Below are positions 55,201 through 64,000 of a stretch of DNA of 64,000 nt, in pieces. The notes below the pieces were generated by a model. The model was not told the origin of the DNA. It worked only from the letters and a program-made list of their open reading frames with translations, and did no database searches. The position numbers were made by a program, and so were the translations under genes. Source of the stretch: Bedellia somnulentella (Eukaryota; Arthropoda; Insecta; Lepidoptera; Bedelliidae); NCBI GenBank assembly GCA_963576735.1, contig OY755179.1:744001-808000 (forward strand), given 5' to 3'. Position 1 is the stretch's first letter. Each line of letters opens with the position of its first letter.

Positions 55201-58200
55201 ATATGTATTCATTTTTAATCATTAGCTGATTAGTGTTGGCTTAGAATAGCACTACCCCATTTCTTCCGGTGGGTGCACGTAAGAGGCGACTCGTTAGTAC
55301 CGTTGTATTGGGGCTTTTACGGTGTTGGAGACCTATCACCAACAACCTTCATCTTTCCAAAGGTGGCTCAGGAATTTCTAATTCCTTAGCTCTGGCTACC
55401 CCTTCTAGGGATTTATAGCCGTGAGTATATGTATGTAATTTTTAATAAAACAAAGTATTTAGAATGAATTATCTTAATACTTAAAGAAAATTTATTGCTC
55501 AGTGGGAACACCATACATTACATGTAAGAGCCGTGAGTCAAAATCCTGAAACTTAGGCTCACACCAAAATCTCTTGTCTCAGTTATATGAGTGGTTAATT
55601 TATTTGGTGTATAGTGTCGGCTTAGAGTAGCACTACCCCATTCCTTTCGGTGGGTGTACGTAAGAGGCGACCAACGGTATTGGGGCTTTCTAAGGGATTT
55701 TTGGGCGGTGCGGCTGGAGATCCATCACCAACAACCTTTATTTTACCATCTATTCTCCACGCAACTTCCAAAAGTGGCTGAGGATTTTCTAATTCCCTAG
55801 CTCCGACTACCCCTTCTAGGGATTTATTGCCGTGAGTATAAGTATGTATGTATGTATGTTGTAAACAGTGGACGAGATCATCGTGAGGAATCCCACATGG
55901 CTGAGACATTTAACCGTGGATAGTGTATTCGTATAAAACGGCTAAAATTATAGAGTACCCTATTCGAGTTTTTGGAATTGGCGTATTTTCAGATATTTTA
56001 ATGTGGCAAACAAGATTAAATAGCGTATGTTTATAAATTTAATTTCAGTTTGTAAACACAGCATCCAAGTAAAGTTAAAACTTATTGTGTTCACAATCCT
56101 CGGAGATACACTCAATAATATAAAAAAAACTACCTAAGCTATGTTTTAGTCACAATCGCAGCACACTGTGCCTTAACCACTGAAGGTTTGGTAAGTAACA
56201 TAACATACATAAATGTAGATTTGATGTACATTTGCTGTGTAGTGTCGGCTTAGAATTGCTGTGTAGTGTCGGCTTAGAATAGCACTACCCCATTTCTTCC
56301 GGTGGGTGTACGTAAAAGGCGACTAACGGTATTGGGGCTTTTAAGGGATTTTTGGGCGATGCGGTTGGAGACCCATCACCAACAACCTTTATTTCACCAT
56401 CTTTTCCCCACGCAACTTCCAAAGGTGGCTGAGGAATGTCTCATTCCCTAGCTCTGGCTACCCCTTCAAGGGATTTATAGCCGTGAGTATATGTATGTAT
56501 GTATATGTACATAAATGTTGTGGTAAAAACCGTGATAGCTCAGTGGCTAGAACGCAGCTTATCGTGCAGACGATGAGGGTACGAAACCCGGTCCGGGCCT
56601 ACAGCAGTTTGTCTTTTCTAAATAAATATGTGGATCTAATTTATAATGGTTGTCAACGGTGAAGGAAAACATCGTGAGGAAACTCACAGGGCTGAGTTGT
56701 ACTTAGTCATGTGACAGTGTATTCGTACAAAGCGGCGATAGGTCTGTCCCCTATCACCACGTACGTGGGCACTCTGAACACCGGGTGACAATGCCACGTG
56801 ATGTTCAGAAGTATTAGTACCTCTGCCAACTCCTTCAGAGATATAGGGCGTGAACGTTTGTTTTGAGTTTTTTTAAACTAAACACAAGTACCTACATGAA
56901 TGGATAATTTCAGATGCCAATTTAATTATAATTAACACAATTCGAAGTTCTTGTAACTATATTACTTCATATCTACGGCATTGACGGTAAGCTTACTGTC
57001 ACTAGCTTTATGTTTGAAATTTGTTAACCATTATGTTATTTTAAGTAATTCGCTGTTGATGTCATAAATAAAATACATATGTTTATAAGTAAGTCCGTAG
57101 AAGGGGTAGCCAGAGCTAAGTTATTAGAAATTATTCAGCCACTTTTGGAAATTAGAGTGGGGAAAAGATGGTAAAATAAAGGTTGTTGGTGATGGGTCTC
57201 CAACCACATCGCCCAAAATCCCTCAGAAAGCCCCAACACCGTTAGTCGCCTCTTACGTTCAGCCAGCGGAAGAAATGGGGTAGTGCTATTCTAATAATTT
57301 AAATCTTTTTGTTCATGCAAACCTCAGGTGGGGATTATTACTAATAAATAAAGTATAAATAAAGGAAAGAAAAATTTCGACACAGGCGGGATTCGAACCC
57401 GCGACCTCGGGTATACGCCCCCGTCGCTCTTGCCAATTGAGCTACCGTGTCAATGGCTGCCAGCGCAAAATTCTTCTATCCTTTATTTCTTTTACACGTT
57501 TTACGCAAACACTACTAAAACGTGTAAAAGAAATAAAGGATAGAAGAATTTCGCGCTGGCAGCCATTGACACGGTAGCTCAATTAGCAAGAGCGACGGGG
57601 GCGTATACCCGAGGTCGCAGGTTTGAATCCCGCCTGTGTCGAAATTTTTCTTTTCTTTATTTATTCTTTATTTATTAGTGCTATTCTTAGCCGACACTAA
57701 AAAATAAAATAAATAAGTTTAATGTTATCCAGTGATTATGACAAACGCTATGCAACACTAATCCGCGGTCAAGTGTCCGGTAAACGCGCGCCACTGTTAA
57801 CGATTGACAGTGAGATATTGTCTGAACAACACTTTTCCATGCCGCCATTTTGAAAAAGAATTATGTTCACGTAAAAATGGAGCGGCATTCGGAACTATTA
57901 GTGATACATATACTCACGGCTATAAATTCCAAGAAGGGGTAGCCAGAGCTAAGGATAAGGAATTAGAAAATCCTCAGCCACTTTTGGAAATTTGCGTGGG
58001 GAAAAGATAGTAAAAATAAAGGTTGTTGGTCATGGGTCTCCAACCGCATCGCCCAAAAATCCCTAAAAAGCCCCAATACCGTTAGTCGCCTCTTACGTAC
58101 ATCCACCGGAAGACATGGGGTAGTGCTATTCTAAGCCAACACTACATAAAAGTCACTTTATCTTTAACAAAATCATTTGTAATTTCAATGGCACCCATGC

Positions 58201-61099
58201 GCATTGTCGCCGAATCTCGCACCTAATATACGATCGCGTACAGCAGTACATAAAGGGGATTAGACCAAATTAATGGGATTGTGGCAATGCACTATGTAGC
58301 TGTAGAATGTTCACGTATAAATTATTGTTGTATGCTCTGCATGCAAATCCTCACGTGCAAATTAGATACTTAATGTAAATCTTCCTAAATAAATCCAGCG
58401 TAGGCTTTACTCCGTGGCAGTGTTTACTTTGTGTTAAAGCGCGGTGTTACTGTTTAATCTTTGGTTTAAATACTGAACGATTGCGAAGTATTGCGCGCTT
58501 GTGTTGCTTTGCGGAACGAAGATTCATACAAACAATTACACGTGAAACAGATATGGTTTTAGAGAATAGGATTAGGTGGTTATTTAGTTATTGCTACTTT
58601 TGGGAGGTGGGGTGTGTTTTGGGATACATCTTCATTTGTTGATTCTATTATACATACATATACTCACGGCTATAAATCCCAAAAAGGGGTAGCCAGAGCT
58701 AAGGAATTAGAAATTCCCCAGCCACTTTTGGAAAGTTGAGTGGGGTAAAGATGGTGAGATAAAGGTTGTTGGTGATGGGTCTCCAACCGCATCGCCCAAA
58801 AATCCCTTAATAGCCCCAATACCGTTAGTCGCCTCTTACGTACACCCACCGGAAGATGAGGGGTAGTGCTATTCTAAGCCGAAACTACACAGCATATTGC
58901 TCAGTAGAATTATTGAATCGCGAAGTATTGTTTTGTGCGTATTAGATATTCCATTAAATTTTTAATTACAATGTTTATCTTATAAATTAGAAAAAAATCT
59001 GACGTTATAATTCATTTTTAAATTACCAAATAAATAGGGAAAAAATATCGAGAAAATGTAAATTGTGGTTTGTGATTGAGTCAAATGCCGTATTATATAC
59101 ATTTTTAAAAATCTACGTATTCCTACCCCATATAAGATTACGTATTTAAATTCCAATATCCATCCAGAAATACATCGGATTTATGAAGCAAAGTTCACAA
59201 AAAATCAAGTAAAAATTGTCGTTCATTTCAACATCGCATTTAATTAAAACGCCATACTTTTACCGAGGTGACGCTCAGCTCTATTTTCAGAGCTATGCAA
59301 GAGGAAATTTTTGGTGCATAAATTCCGATGAGCATGATGCGATATGACGGTGGAAAATAGTTGGAAATTGTGACGTCATAGATCGTTCGAGCGATGTTTC
59401 ATGCAAAGTTCTATCCCTATATAGTGGGTGTCACACAAGTTGGAAGAACTTGGGAGCACATTATAACGCGAATAGAAAATATTTCGTATCCGACGCTTCA
59501 ACTTTTGTAAAAGTATGAATTTAACATTAAGTTCTTTTATTCTTTGGAATTTCAATGTGGGTAGTCTATTTATGTTTTAAACAAATTTTTAGCGAGTAAT
59601 GTCTTTTACTTTATTAGGAAAATATATATTTTCCGTGTAATGTCGGCTTAGAATAGCACTACCCCGTTTGTACCGAAGGGTGTACGTAAGAGGCGACTAA
59701 CGGTTTTGGGGCTTTTAAGGGATTTTCGGGCGATGCGGCTGGAGATCCATCACCAACAACCTTTACTTTACCATCCTTTCCCCACTCAATTTTCCAAAAG
59801 TTGTTGAGGAATTTCTAATTCCTTAGCCCTGGCTACCCCTTCTAGGGATTTATAGCCGTGAGCATATCTTATGTTATGTTTATTGAAAATAGGATGGACG
59901 CCATCGTTATAAATGTGATAAAATTATAACCGTATGTGATAAAGTTAGTAACAGATACAGTAACCTAACCTAATTTCAATTCTATAGATATACATACATA
60001 CATATACTCACGGCCATAAATCCCAAAAAGGGTTAGACATAGCTTCAGAGCCAGAAACTCTTCAGCCTTATTTGGATGGTAATAGGGGACAAGATGGTAG
60101 AAATAAAGTCCAATTGAACCGCAACACCTAAGAGTCACTGAAAAACGCCCCCAACCCTTAGTTACCTCTTGCAACACCCGTAGGTAGAAAGGGGTAGGAC
60201 ATTCTAAGCTGGCACCAATCTATATATTATATTATGGAACGCAGAGCGATGGCGGTCCGCTGTAATATGCTGATTCGTAGATTTGCTCGGTGTAGCAAAG
60301 AAGTCAAAATTAGTCTATTTAAAGCCTACTGTCAGGTATTTTATACGTGCACCCTATGGACCAGATATACGCAGCGGGCCATCACTGCTCTGCGAGTCCA
60401 ATACAATAATGGTTTCAGAATGTTGTTGGGGCTGCCTCGCTTCTGCAGTGCTTCGGGCATGTTTGCGCAGAACCATACAGACGACTTTTATGCCATTATG
60501 CGCAAAAAAGCCGCTTCGTTGCTCTGCAGGGTGCGGTGCAGCCCTAACTCTATCCTGAGGACCATAGCTGGGCGCTACGACTCCCTAATAATGCAGCATC
60601 TTGCGCGGGTGCTAATTGACTGATTGTGATACTGATTAATAATAATAAATAGATTATATTGTATACTAACATAGGCTAAGATAATAATGTTACTAATACT
60701 ATGGACCCTTGTTGTCTGATTTAATAAATAAATAATAATAATAATAATTATATAGAATATATATAAGTCAATGAATATATATTCTATAGCATTTATGTAA
60801 AATTTACTTTTCTTTGTAGTGTTTATCTTGTTTACCTATATTTTTCCAAATAATAATACCAATACAATAAACAACTTCTCCAACATTACCTGAGGATCAT
60901 CCTGCGAGAATATAGCATCAAACGCGAACATCTTCGGCGCTGCTACTCCGACCTTCCGATCCTCAGGAGCAGCGGCGCTGGACGAGGAGATGGTCTCGCA
61001 CAGCGTCACCTGCTTCTTGCGTTTGTCGAGTGAGAATGTTTGCGAGCCGGTGGTGAATGGACCCTCGCCTGCTGCGGCCACTCTGAGCATCACTTTCAC
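49545..61099 (-). CDS. Kif26: KIF26-like atypical kinesin (five exons, 5' partial)
   Basis: Join of 61099-60890, 53947-53854, 53496-53299, 52688-52473 and 52246-49545: 3420 bases, 1139 residues plus stop, open at its N-terminus. The motor domain covers about residues 1-330: KMFAFDAIF at the domain start, P-loop GHAGSGKS (97-104) after DGCLFCF, and [12 protein letters not shown] (247-258) where typical kinesins have DLAGSE. The usual SSRSH switch-I motif is not recognisable ([17 protein letters not shown] in its place). The motor ends at [17 protein letters not shown]. An ~810-residue Ser-rich tail follows, with VIYVGPIDD and a [10 protein letters not shown]-terminus. KIF26 proteins (with C. 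elegans VAB-8) are known as kinesins that bind microtubules with little or no ATPase activity and act in cell migration and signalling. The altered switches fit this. N-terminal exons lie beyond the right edge. Confidence 0.93.
52473..52688 (-). CDS. Kif26: KIF26-like exon 4
   Basis: Between acceptor TCTTTACAG and donor GTTAGT. 216 bases in phase 1, encoding [20 protein letters not shown] to [10 protein letters not shown]. It covers the L8/switch-I part of the motor, where the canonical Asn-SSRSH is replaced. Confidence 0.9.
52866..53079 (+). mobile_element. SINE-A in KIF26-like intron
   Basis: GCCGTGTAGTGTCGGCTTAG to AGCCGTGAGTATATG(TATG)n, opposite to the gene, with a deletion in the ACCATCTTTTCCCC block. 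Confidence 0.85.
53161..53205 (+). mobile_element. SINE-B scrap in intron
   Basis: GTCATGTAACAGTGTATTTA and GGCGGTGATAG only. Confidence 0.35.
53299..53496 (-). CDS. Kif26: KIF26-like exon 3
   Basis: Between acceptor TTATTCATTTTCAG and donor GTAACT. 198 bases, phase 1 at both ends. Starts inside the P-loop (the GSG|K boundary) with [20 protein letters not shown] and ends RDLLTPYHN. Confidence 0.9.
53854..53947 (-). CDS. Kif26: KIF26-like exon 2 (P-loop)
   Basis: Between acceptor CTTGTTTCAG and donor GTAAAC. 94 bases, phase 0 to phase 1. Encodes [20 protein letters not shown] then [11 protein letters not shown], the core leading into the ATP-binding loop. Confidence 0.92.
54354..54476 (+). 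mobile_element. RTE-like LINE 3' tail
   Basis: Encodes a decayed [20 protein letters not shown] and ends GGCGTAAGTACATGTATG. Confidence 0.75.
54480..55050. other. Intronic, nothing recognised
   Basis: No repeat or conserved element recognised. Confidence 0.4.
55053..55160. repeat. Tandem repeat, ~23-base unit
   Basis: AAAATGTGATTTTTTTAGTG recurs four to five times with small changes, followed by AAGTGAACAGTGAACAG. Confidence 0.85.
55228..55437 (+). mobile_element. SINE-A, internally rearranged
   Basis: CTGATTAGTGTTGGCTTAGA to AGCCGTGAGTATATGTATG. The middle is shortened (GCTTTTACGGTGTTGGAGAC). Confidence 0.8.
55494..55945 (+). mobile_element. Decayed SINE-B split by SINE-A
   Basis: Head part 55494-55605 (TGCTCAGTGGGAACACC, GTGGTTAATTTATTTGGTG) and middle part 55858-55945 (ATCATCGTGAGGAATCCCAC, GTGTATTCGTATAAAACGGC) are collinear in SINE-B. 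The SINE-A between them is younger. Confidence 0.7.
55609..55857 (+). mobile_element. SINE-A nested in SINE-B
   Basis: TATAGTGTCGGCTTAGAGTA to TTGCCGTGAGTATAAG(TATG)n. Confidence 0.9.
55946..56230. other. Intronic, nothing recognised
   Basis: AT-rich, no feature. Confidence 0.4.
56233..56510 (+). mobile_element. SINE-A with duplicated 5' end
   Basis: GCTGTGTAGTGTCGGCTTAG occurs twice in succession (56233 and 56258) before an otherwise full-length copy. ATGTACAT on either side may be a short duplication but could be chance with the tail. Confidence 0.85.
56529..56863 (+). mobile_element. SINE-B, nearly full length
   Basis: Head CCGTGATAGCTCAGTGGCTA; B box weakened (GTACGAAACCCGG); end GCGTGAACGTTTGTTTTG. 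Confidence 0.85.
57379..57451 (-). other. tRNA-like module, left arm
   Basis: On the minus strand: acceptor GACACGG/CTGTGTC (one G-U), D stem GCTC/GAGC, perfect T arm GCGGG-TTCGAAT-CCCGC, 73 nt in all. The anticodon arm has only a 4-bp CGGG/CCCG stem around an 8-nt GGCGTATA loop. Pol III boxes are intact, so it could drive transcription. Not called as a true tRNA gene. Confidence 0.6.
57568..57640 (+). other. tRNA-like module, right arm
   Basis: Mirror of the left module with changes in the D loop (AATTAGCAA) and T arm (GCAGGTTTGAATCCCGC), which weaken the B box. Confidence 0.6.
57906..58145 (-). mobile_element. SINE-A, full length
   Basis: CATATACTCACGGCTATAAA to AAGCCAACACTACA. Confidence 0.9.
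58150..58650. other. Intronic, nothing recognised
   Basis: No repeat or coding feature recognised. Confidence 0.4.
58652..58893 (-). mobile_element. SINE-A, full length
   Basis: ACATACATATACTCACGGCT to GCCGAAACTACACAGC. Confidence 0.9.
58895..59630. other. Intronic, possible regulatory content
   Basis: 59230-59480 is GC-balanced and contains a TGACGTCA palindrome near 59371. No direct evidence of function. Confidence 0.25.
59635..59868 (+). mobile_element. SINE-A, full length
   Basis: GTGTAATGTCGGCTTAGAAT to AGCCGTGAGCATATC. The tail leads into TTATGTTATG instead of TATG repeats. Confidence 0.88.
59990..60219 (-). mobile_element. SINE-A, diverged
   Basis: (CATA)n, ACTCACGGCCATAAATCCCA to ATTCTAAGCTGGCACCA. 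Confidence 0.8.
60234..60735 (+). mobile_element. Non-LTR retrotransposon RT fragment with TAA tail
   Basis: The frame 60234-60623 (129 codons to a stop) encodes a LINE RT C-terminal region: [36 protein letters not shown] and [21 protein letters not shown] short 3' UTR ends in a (TAA)n run. It differs from the RTE-like and R4-like elements; the clade is not certain. It lies in the KIF26-like intron near exon 1, antisense to the gene. Confidence 0.75.
60890..61099 (-). CDS. Kif26: KIF26-like exon 1 (first seen): motor start
   Basis: Between acceptor TATTTATTTCTAG and donor GTAATG. 210 bases, phase 0 at both ends. Encodes [20 protein letters not shown] to [15 protein letters not shown], the beta-1/beta-3 start of a kinesin motor. 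The first codon is GTG after a splice site, so this is internal, not the translation start. Confidence 0.9.
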
Positions 61100-61149
61100 C
61101 TAGAAATAAATATTTAATGAATTTATAGTCATTTATAACAATAGTAGGT

Positions 61150-61640
61150 ATATAATGGGGATGAAAATGTCCGTAGAAGACGACCACGGAGGACGTAGAT
61201 CAAATAGATAATGTGCTCAAAGGCAGGCGTCCCTAGTCTGAAAACTAAAGGAGCATACATACAAACATATACTCACAGCTATAAATCCCTTAACGGGGTA
61301 GCCAGAGCTTTGGAATGAGAAATTCCTCAGCCACTTTTGGAAGTTGATTGGGGAAAAGATGGTAATAATAAATGTTTTTGGTGACGGGTCTCCAACCACA
61401 TCGCCTAAAAATCACTGAAAAAGCCCCTATACCCTTAATCGCCTCTTACGATCATACACGGGTAGAAATGGGGTAGTTTTATTCTAAGCCGACACTACAC
61501 AGCGAATTAAAGGAGCATGTATGAAAATATTACTGAATGTATATTAACCTCGAGTGATAAGCCTGAATCGCCCAAAGTGGCAAAAGTTAGTATCTGCCTA
61601 CCCCAATGAGCACTAATGGCGTGAGCATCTGCATGTAGGT
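61150..61640 (+). mobile_element. RTE-like LINE 3' end split by SINE-A
   Basis: GTAGAAGACGACCACGGAGG to AAAGGAGCAT, then SINE-A, then GGAGCATGTATGAAAATATT to ACTAATGGCGTGAGCATCTG. Confidence 0.75.
61257..61507 (-). mobile_element. SINE-A with 11-bp target duplication, nested in LINE
   Basis: Bounded by TAAAGGAGCAT at 61246-61256 and 61508-61518, both from the LINE. Confidence 0.92.
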
Positions 61641-61644
61641 ATGT

Positions 61645-61895
61645 TTTATGAATTAAGTAATACTCGTAGGATACTCACGCACTTCTAACGAATAAATATT
61701 TCCAAACAAAAATTGGTTTTAAAATGATGTACAATGCGCGGTATCACTAAAATTAATCTCTTGCAGACAACCCTGGGTTAGTAAGGTAAGTAAAATGAGA
61801 CTCATGAGGCAGCTAAACTATATAAATTTTACCCTACATATACTTATCTTATATTTAATTCACTAATGATGTGAAATTTTAAAAAAAGCGTATAT
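61645..61895. other. Nothing recognised
   Basis: AT-rich, probably intronic. Confidence 0.4.
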
Positions 61896-61896
61896 A

Positions 61897-62155
61897 GTGT
61901 AAAGTGGTGAAAGAGATCTATAGAGCTAGTATTGAAGGTAATGTTAGTAGAGGACGACCTCGGAGGACACATTTAGATCAAATAGAAAATGTGCTCAAAA
62001 AGGCAGGTGTCCGAAGTACGAAGAATAAAAGAGCATGTATGAAAAGATTGATGGATGTGAATGAAGCTAGAGAGGTTTGCCAGGATCGTACAAAGTGGCG
62101 ATCGATAGTCTCTGCCTTCCCCAAAGGGAACGGCGTGAGAATATGTATGTATATA
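61897..62155 (+). mobile_element. RTE-like LINE 3' end
   Basis: Encodes VKEIYRASIEGNVSRGRPRR to SIVSAFPKGN, then GGCGTGAGAATATGTATG; the stop is lost by a short deletion. Confidence 0.8.
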
Positions 62156-62505
62156 GTGTATGTTTGTAAAATAATCCTGATCTACCAAAAAAATTTAGAT
62201 CCTACTTGAGAGATAGTAGTATTTATTATTAAAGTCATATCCCTTAGCTATTGTACTTTTGATATTTGTAAATATTGGCTGTAAATTTTCGCATCCGCTG
62301 AACCGATGTACACTTAAGCTATAAATTTTTCACATGAATAACCAGTTACAAGAGCTAGCTTATTCAACTACTTTCAGAAATTAAATGCGATAATGGTCAA
62401 AATATAAAATATTGATACAGATCGCCCTTCCACAACTTTAAAAGCCACAACACCCTTACACGCCTAGCCACAGAAAAAAAGTTATATGCTATTCTACACT
62501 GACTC
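62156..62505. other. Nothing recognised
   Basis: AT-rich; no repeat or coding feature. Confidence 0.35.
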
Positions 62506-62510
62506 TTTAC

Positions 62511-62766
62511 ATACATATACTCACGGCTATATTTCTCTAGAAGGGGTTACCAGAGCTAAGGAATTATAAATTCCTCAGCCACTTTTGGAAGTTGAGTGGT
62601 GAAAAGATGGTAAAAATAAAGGTTTTCGGTGATGGGTCTCCAACCGCATCGCCCAAAAATCCAATAAAAAGCCCCAATACCCTTATTCGCCTCTTACGAC
62701 ACCTGTGTGTACAAAGGGGTAGCGACATTCTAAGCCGACACTACACGGCATTCTAAGCCGGCACTC
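62511..62766 (-). mobile_element. SINE-A with repeated 5' end
   Basis: ACATACATATACTCACGGCT to GCCGACACTACACGGC, directly followed by a second ATTCTAAGCCGGCACT. Confidence 0.88.
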
Positions 62767-62813
62767 TTTACAGCAAGAAATGAAGTAACACGAGTAAAAT
62801 GCTTACTCGCTCC

Positions 62814-62853
62814 ACAATTATAGATACACAGAAACAATTATAGATACACAGAA
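62814..62853. repeat. 20-base direct repeat
   Basis: ACAATTATAGATACACAGAA occurs twice in succession. Confidence 0.9.
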
Positions 62854-63133
62854 ACAGTCTCGTTAAACAATAATTAGACAATGCTAAGTAACGCGCTGTG
62901 TAGGGTTGTGAATCACGTTCGCAGCTAATTAGTTAGAAATTAATTACACCTGCGATGTCAGTTGAATAGCAAGTTTCAGTATGTGTGTCTCGGTGCGGTA
63001 TTTACATCGTGGGGCATGGATGCACGTACGCTTGTGATTTAGACTTGTGAGATGTGGGTAGTGTAAAGTTGTATGATTACTTTATAGATTATAAAAAATG
63101 CGATTATTAAGTGAGTAAAATTATAAGATAATT

Positions 63134-63352
63134 GCTGTGTAGTGTCGGCTTAGAATAGCACTACCCAATTTCTTCCGGTGGGTGAACGTAAGAGGCGACT
63201 AACGGTATTGGGGCTTTTAAGGGATTATTGGGCGATGCAGTTGGAGTCCCATCACCAACAACCTTTATTTTACCATCTTTTCCCCACGCAACTTCCAAAA
63301 GTGGCTGAGGAATTTCTAATTCATTAGCTCTGGCTACCCTTTCTAGGGATTG
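63134..63352 (+). mobile_element. SINE-A lacking the tail
   Basis: GCTGTGTAGTGTCGGCTTAG to CTACCCTTTCTAGGGATT. Confidence 0.9.
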
Positions 63353-64000
63353 TATTTATGTAGAATTATAAGAACGAATAAAATAATCTATCAAAGTAAA
63401 TGCTGCTCGACTTCGTCTCGCTCAACTCTTATACACGGGTAGGCAACTTCTTTGTAATCGAACTCCTGTACAACCGAATTTGGCACAGTGATCAAGTAGA
63501 CATTGCTAAGTGTATCTTGATTGAACATACCATTGAGGAGACATTACCGAAAAACTATTTTCCTATTGAATAAAATAGAAAAAAGTTAATGGTTTCTTAT
63601 TTAGGCTTAATGCTTAAGATCAACTACACAGATAGTAAGAAGACTGATGTTAACTCGCACAACAATTCATTTCAATCGAAATTGGCATTAAAGTCATTTT
63701 AATAATATAAAAAATGTGATCATTCTCTAAACACATCGGAACATCTATTTATATTTGAACGCATCTAACATCTTGCCCTATGCCTATGACTCGGTATGCG
63801 AAACGGGAGGCCTGCAATGAATAATCGATTTAAAGATAAAAAATCTAAATTTTCATCAAAAACCGAACTAAATCTAAACCTGCCTTTCAATTCGATTACC
63901 TCACATAATTCTAATTTGAGCATTGCAATGCGGTGATACAGTTTGTTTGTGTAACAGTGAAGTGATGGGTAAATCTCTAAATCCGTGAGTGGCGGGCAGC
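63353..64000. other. Right edge, nothing recognised
   Basis: No coding exon or shared repeat recognised. Probably an intron or upstream region of the KIF26-like gene. Confidence 0.4.

Larger units (their letters stand above)
57293..57675. mobile_element. SINE-C full palindrome with two tRNA-like modules
   Basis: Arms 57345-57503 and 57516-57674 (159 bases each) are near-perfect inverted repeats around a 12-nt spacer. A 5' leader (57293-57344) carries TTTTTGTTCATG and the GGGGATTATTA marker seen in all C copies. Flanked by a 12-bp duplication (57281-57292, 57676-57687). Length-variable 12-13-bp duplications across C copies point to retrotransposition rather than a DNA transposase, though the hairpin shape is odd for a SINE. 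Confidence 0.85.
57096..57701 (-). mobile_element. SINE-A interrupted by SINE-C palindrome
   Basis: 57096-57292 (GAAGGGGTAGCCAGAGCTAA to TAGTGCTATTCT) resumes at 57676 (TAGTGCTATTCTTAGCCGAC). The 12-bp TAGTGCTATTCT is the target duplication of the insertion. Confidence 0.9.
53948..60889 (-). other. Kif26: Large KIF26-like intron
   Basis: 6942 bases between exons 1 and 2. It holds an RTE tail, seven SINE-A loci, two SINE-B, the SINE-C palindrome, a LINE RT fragment and a tandem repeat. TGACGTCA, a CRE-type palindrome, lies near 59371. Confidence 0.85.

Noticed and set aside
57379..57451. A genuine tRNA gene
   Set aside because: Acceptor, D and T arms fit, but the anticodon arm has an 8-nt loop and 4-bp stem, and the sequence is part of a repeated element.
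60234..60623. A host exon on the plus strand
   Set aside because: The protein is a LINE reverse transcriptase C-terminal fragment with a TAA tail.
61100..64000. A further upstream exon of the KIF26-like gene
   Set aside because: I looked for a minus-strand open block with acceptor and donor in phase and found none; the exon is probably beyond the window.

Overview
The window looks like a stretch of insect, most likely lepidopteran, nuclear genome. This is inferred from an AT-rich background, one spliced animal gene with short GT-AG exons, Helitron ends of the A^TC...TATTATAAA / CTAG^T type, and many LINE tails and SINEs of the kind common in moths and butterflies. There are no bacterial features.

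Host gene. The only host gene I can support is a KIF26-type (kinesin-11, atypical) motor protein on the minus strand. Five exons lie at 61099-60890, 53947-53854, 53496-53299, 52688-52473 and 52246-49545. All junctions are GT-AG, phases agree, and the joined partial frame is 1139 residues. The 5' end lies beyond the right edge. A 6.9 kb intron (53948-60889) is packed with repeats.

Repeats. The rest is a dense landscape of mobile elements. SINE-A (about 250 bp, close to 50 copies) ends in GCCGTGAGTATATG(TATG)n. SINE-B (about 365 bp, about 18 copies) has a clear tRNA-like head and ends in GCGTGAACGTTTATG repeats. A 5'-truncated RTE-like LINE (over a dozen pieces) ends in GGCGTGAGTATATG(TATG)n. 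The last ~45 bases of all three align and hold the same small CCC...GGG hairpin, which points to both SINEs using an RTE-type machinery. SINE-C is a fourth family, carrying a tRNA-like module. Its fullest copy (57293-57675) is a near-perfect hairpin of two 159-bp arms, each with a 73-nt tRNA-like sequence, bounded by a 12-bp target duplication.

DNA transposons. (i) 46741-48789 is a complete 2049-bp element with 12-bp perfect CACTGGCCAACA ends, a TTA duplication and an intact 560-residue transposase-like ORF; CMC/Chapaev-type is my inference. (ii) 26655-30458 has 35-bp perfect inverted ends, decayed transposase-like remnants and several nested insertions. (iii) 20159-21294 has an 8-bp duplication and a possible captured exon. 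(iv) 33775-34489 is a hAT-like MITE with an 8-bp duplication. (v) 40915-41581 has ~120-130-bp inverted repeats. (vi) 25428-25862 is a smaller MITE. Helitron pieces lie at 10.8, 12.4-12.7, 13.0-13.3 and 24.1-24.3 kb. A decayed R4/Dong-like LINE carrying a restriction-like endonuclease sits in a TAA microsatellite at 1.5-2.9 kb.

Region by region: 0-46 kb is intergenic and repeat-filled with no supported host exon; 46.7-48.8 kb is the intact transposon; 49.5-61.1 kb is the KIF26-like gene with repeat-filled introns; 61.1-64 kb is probably the next upstream intron of that gene.
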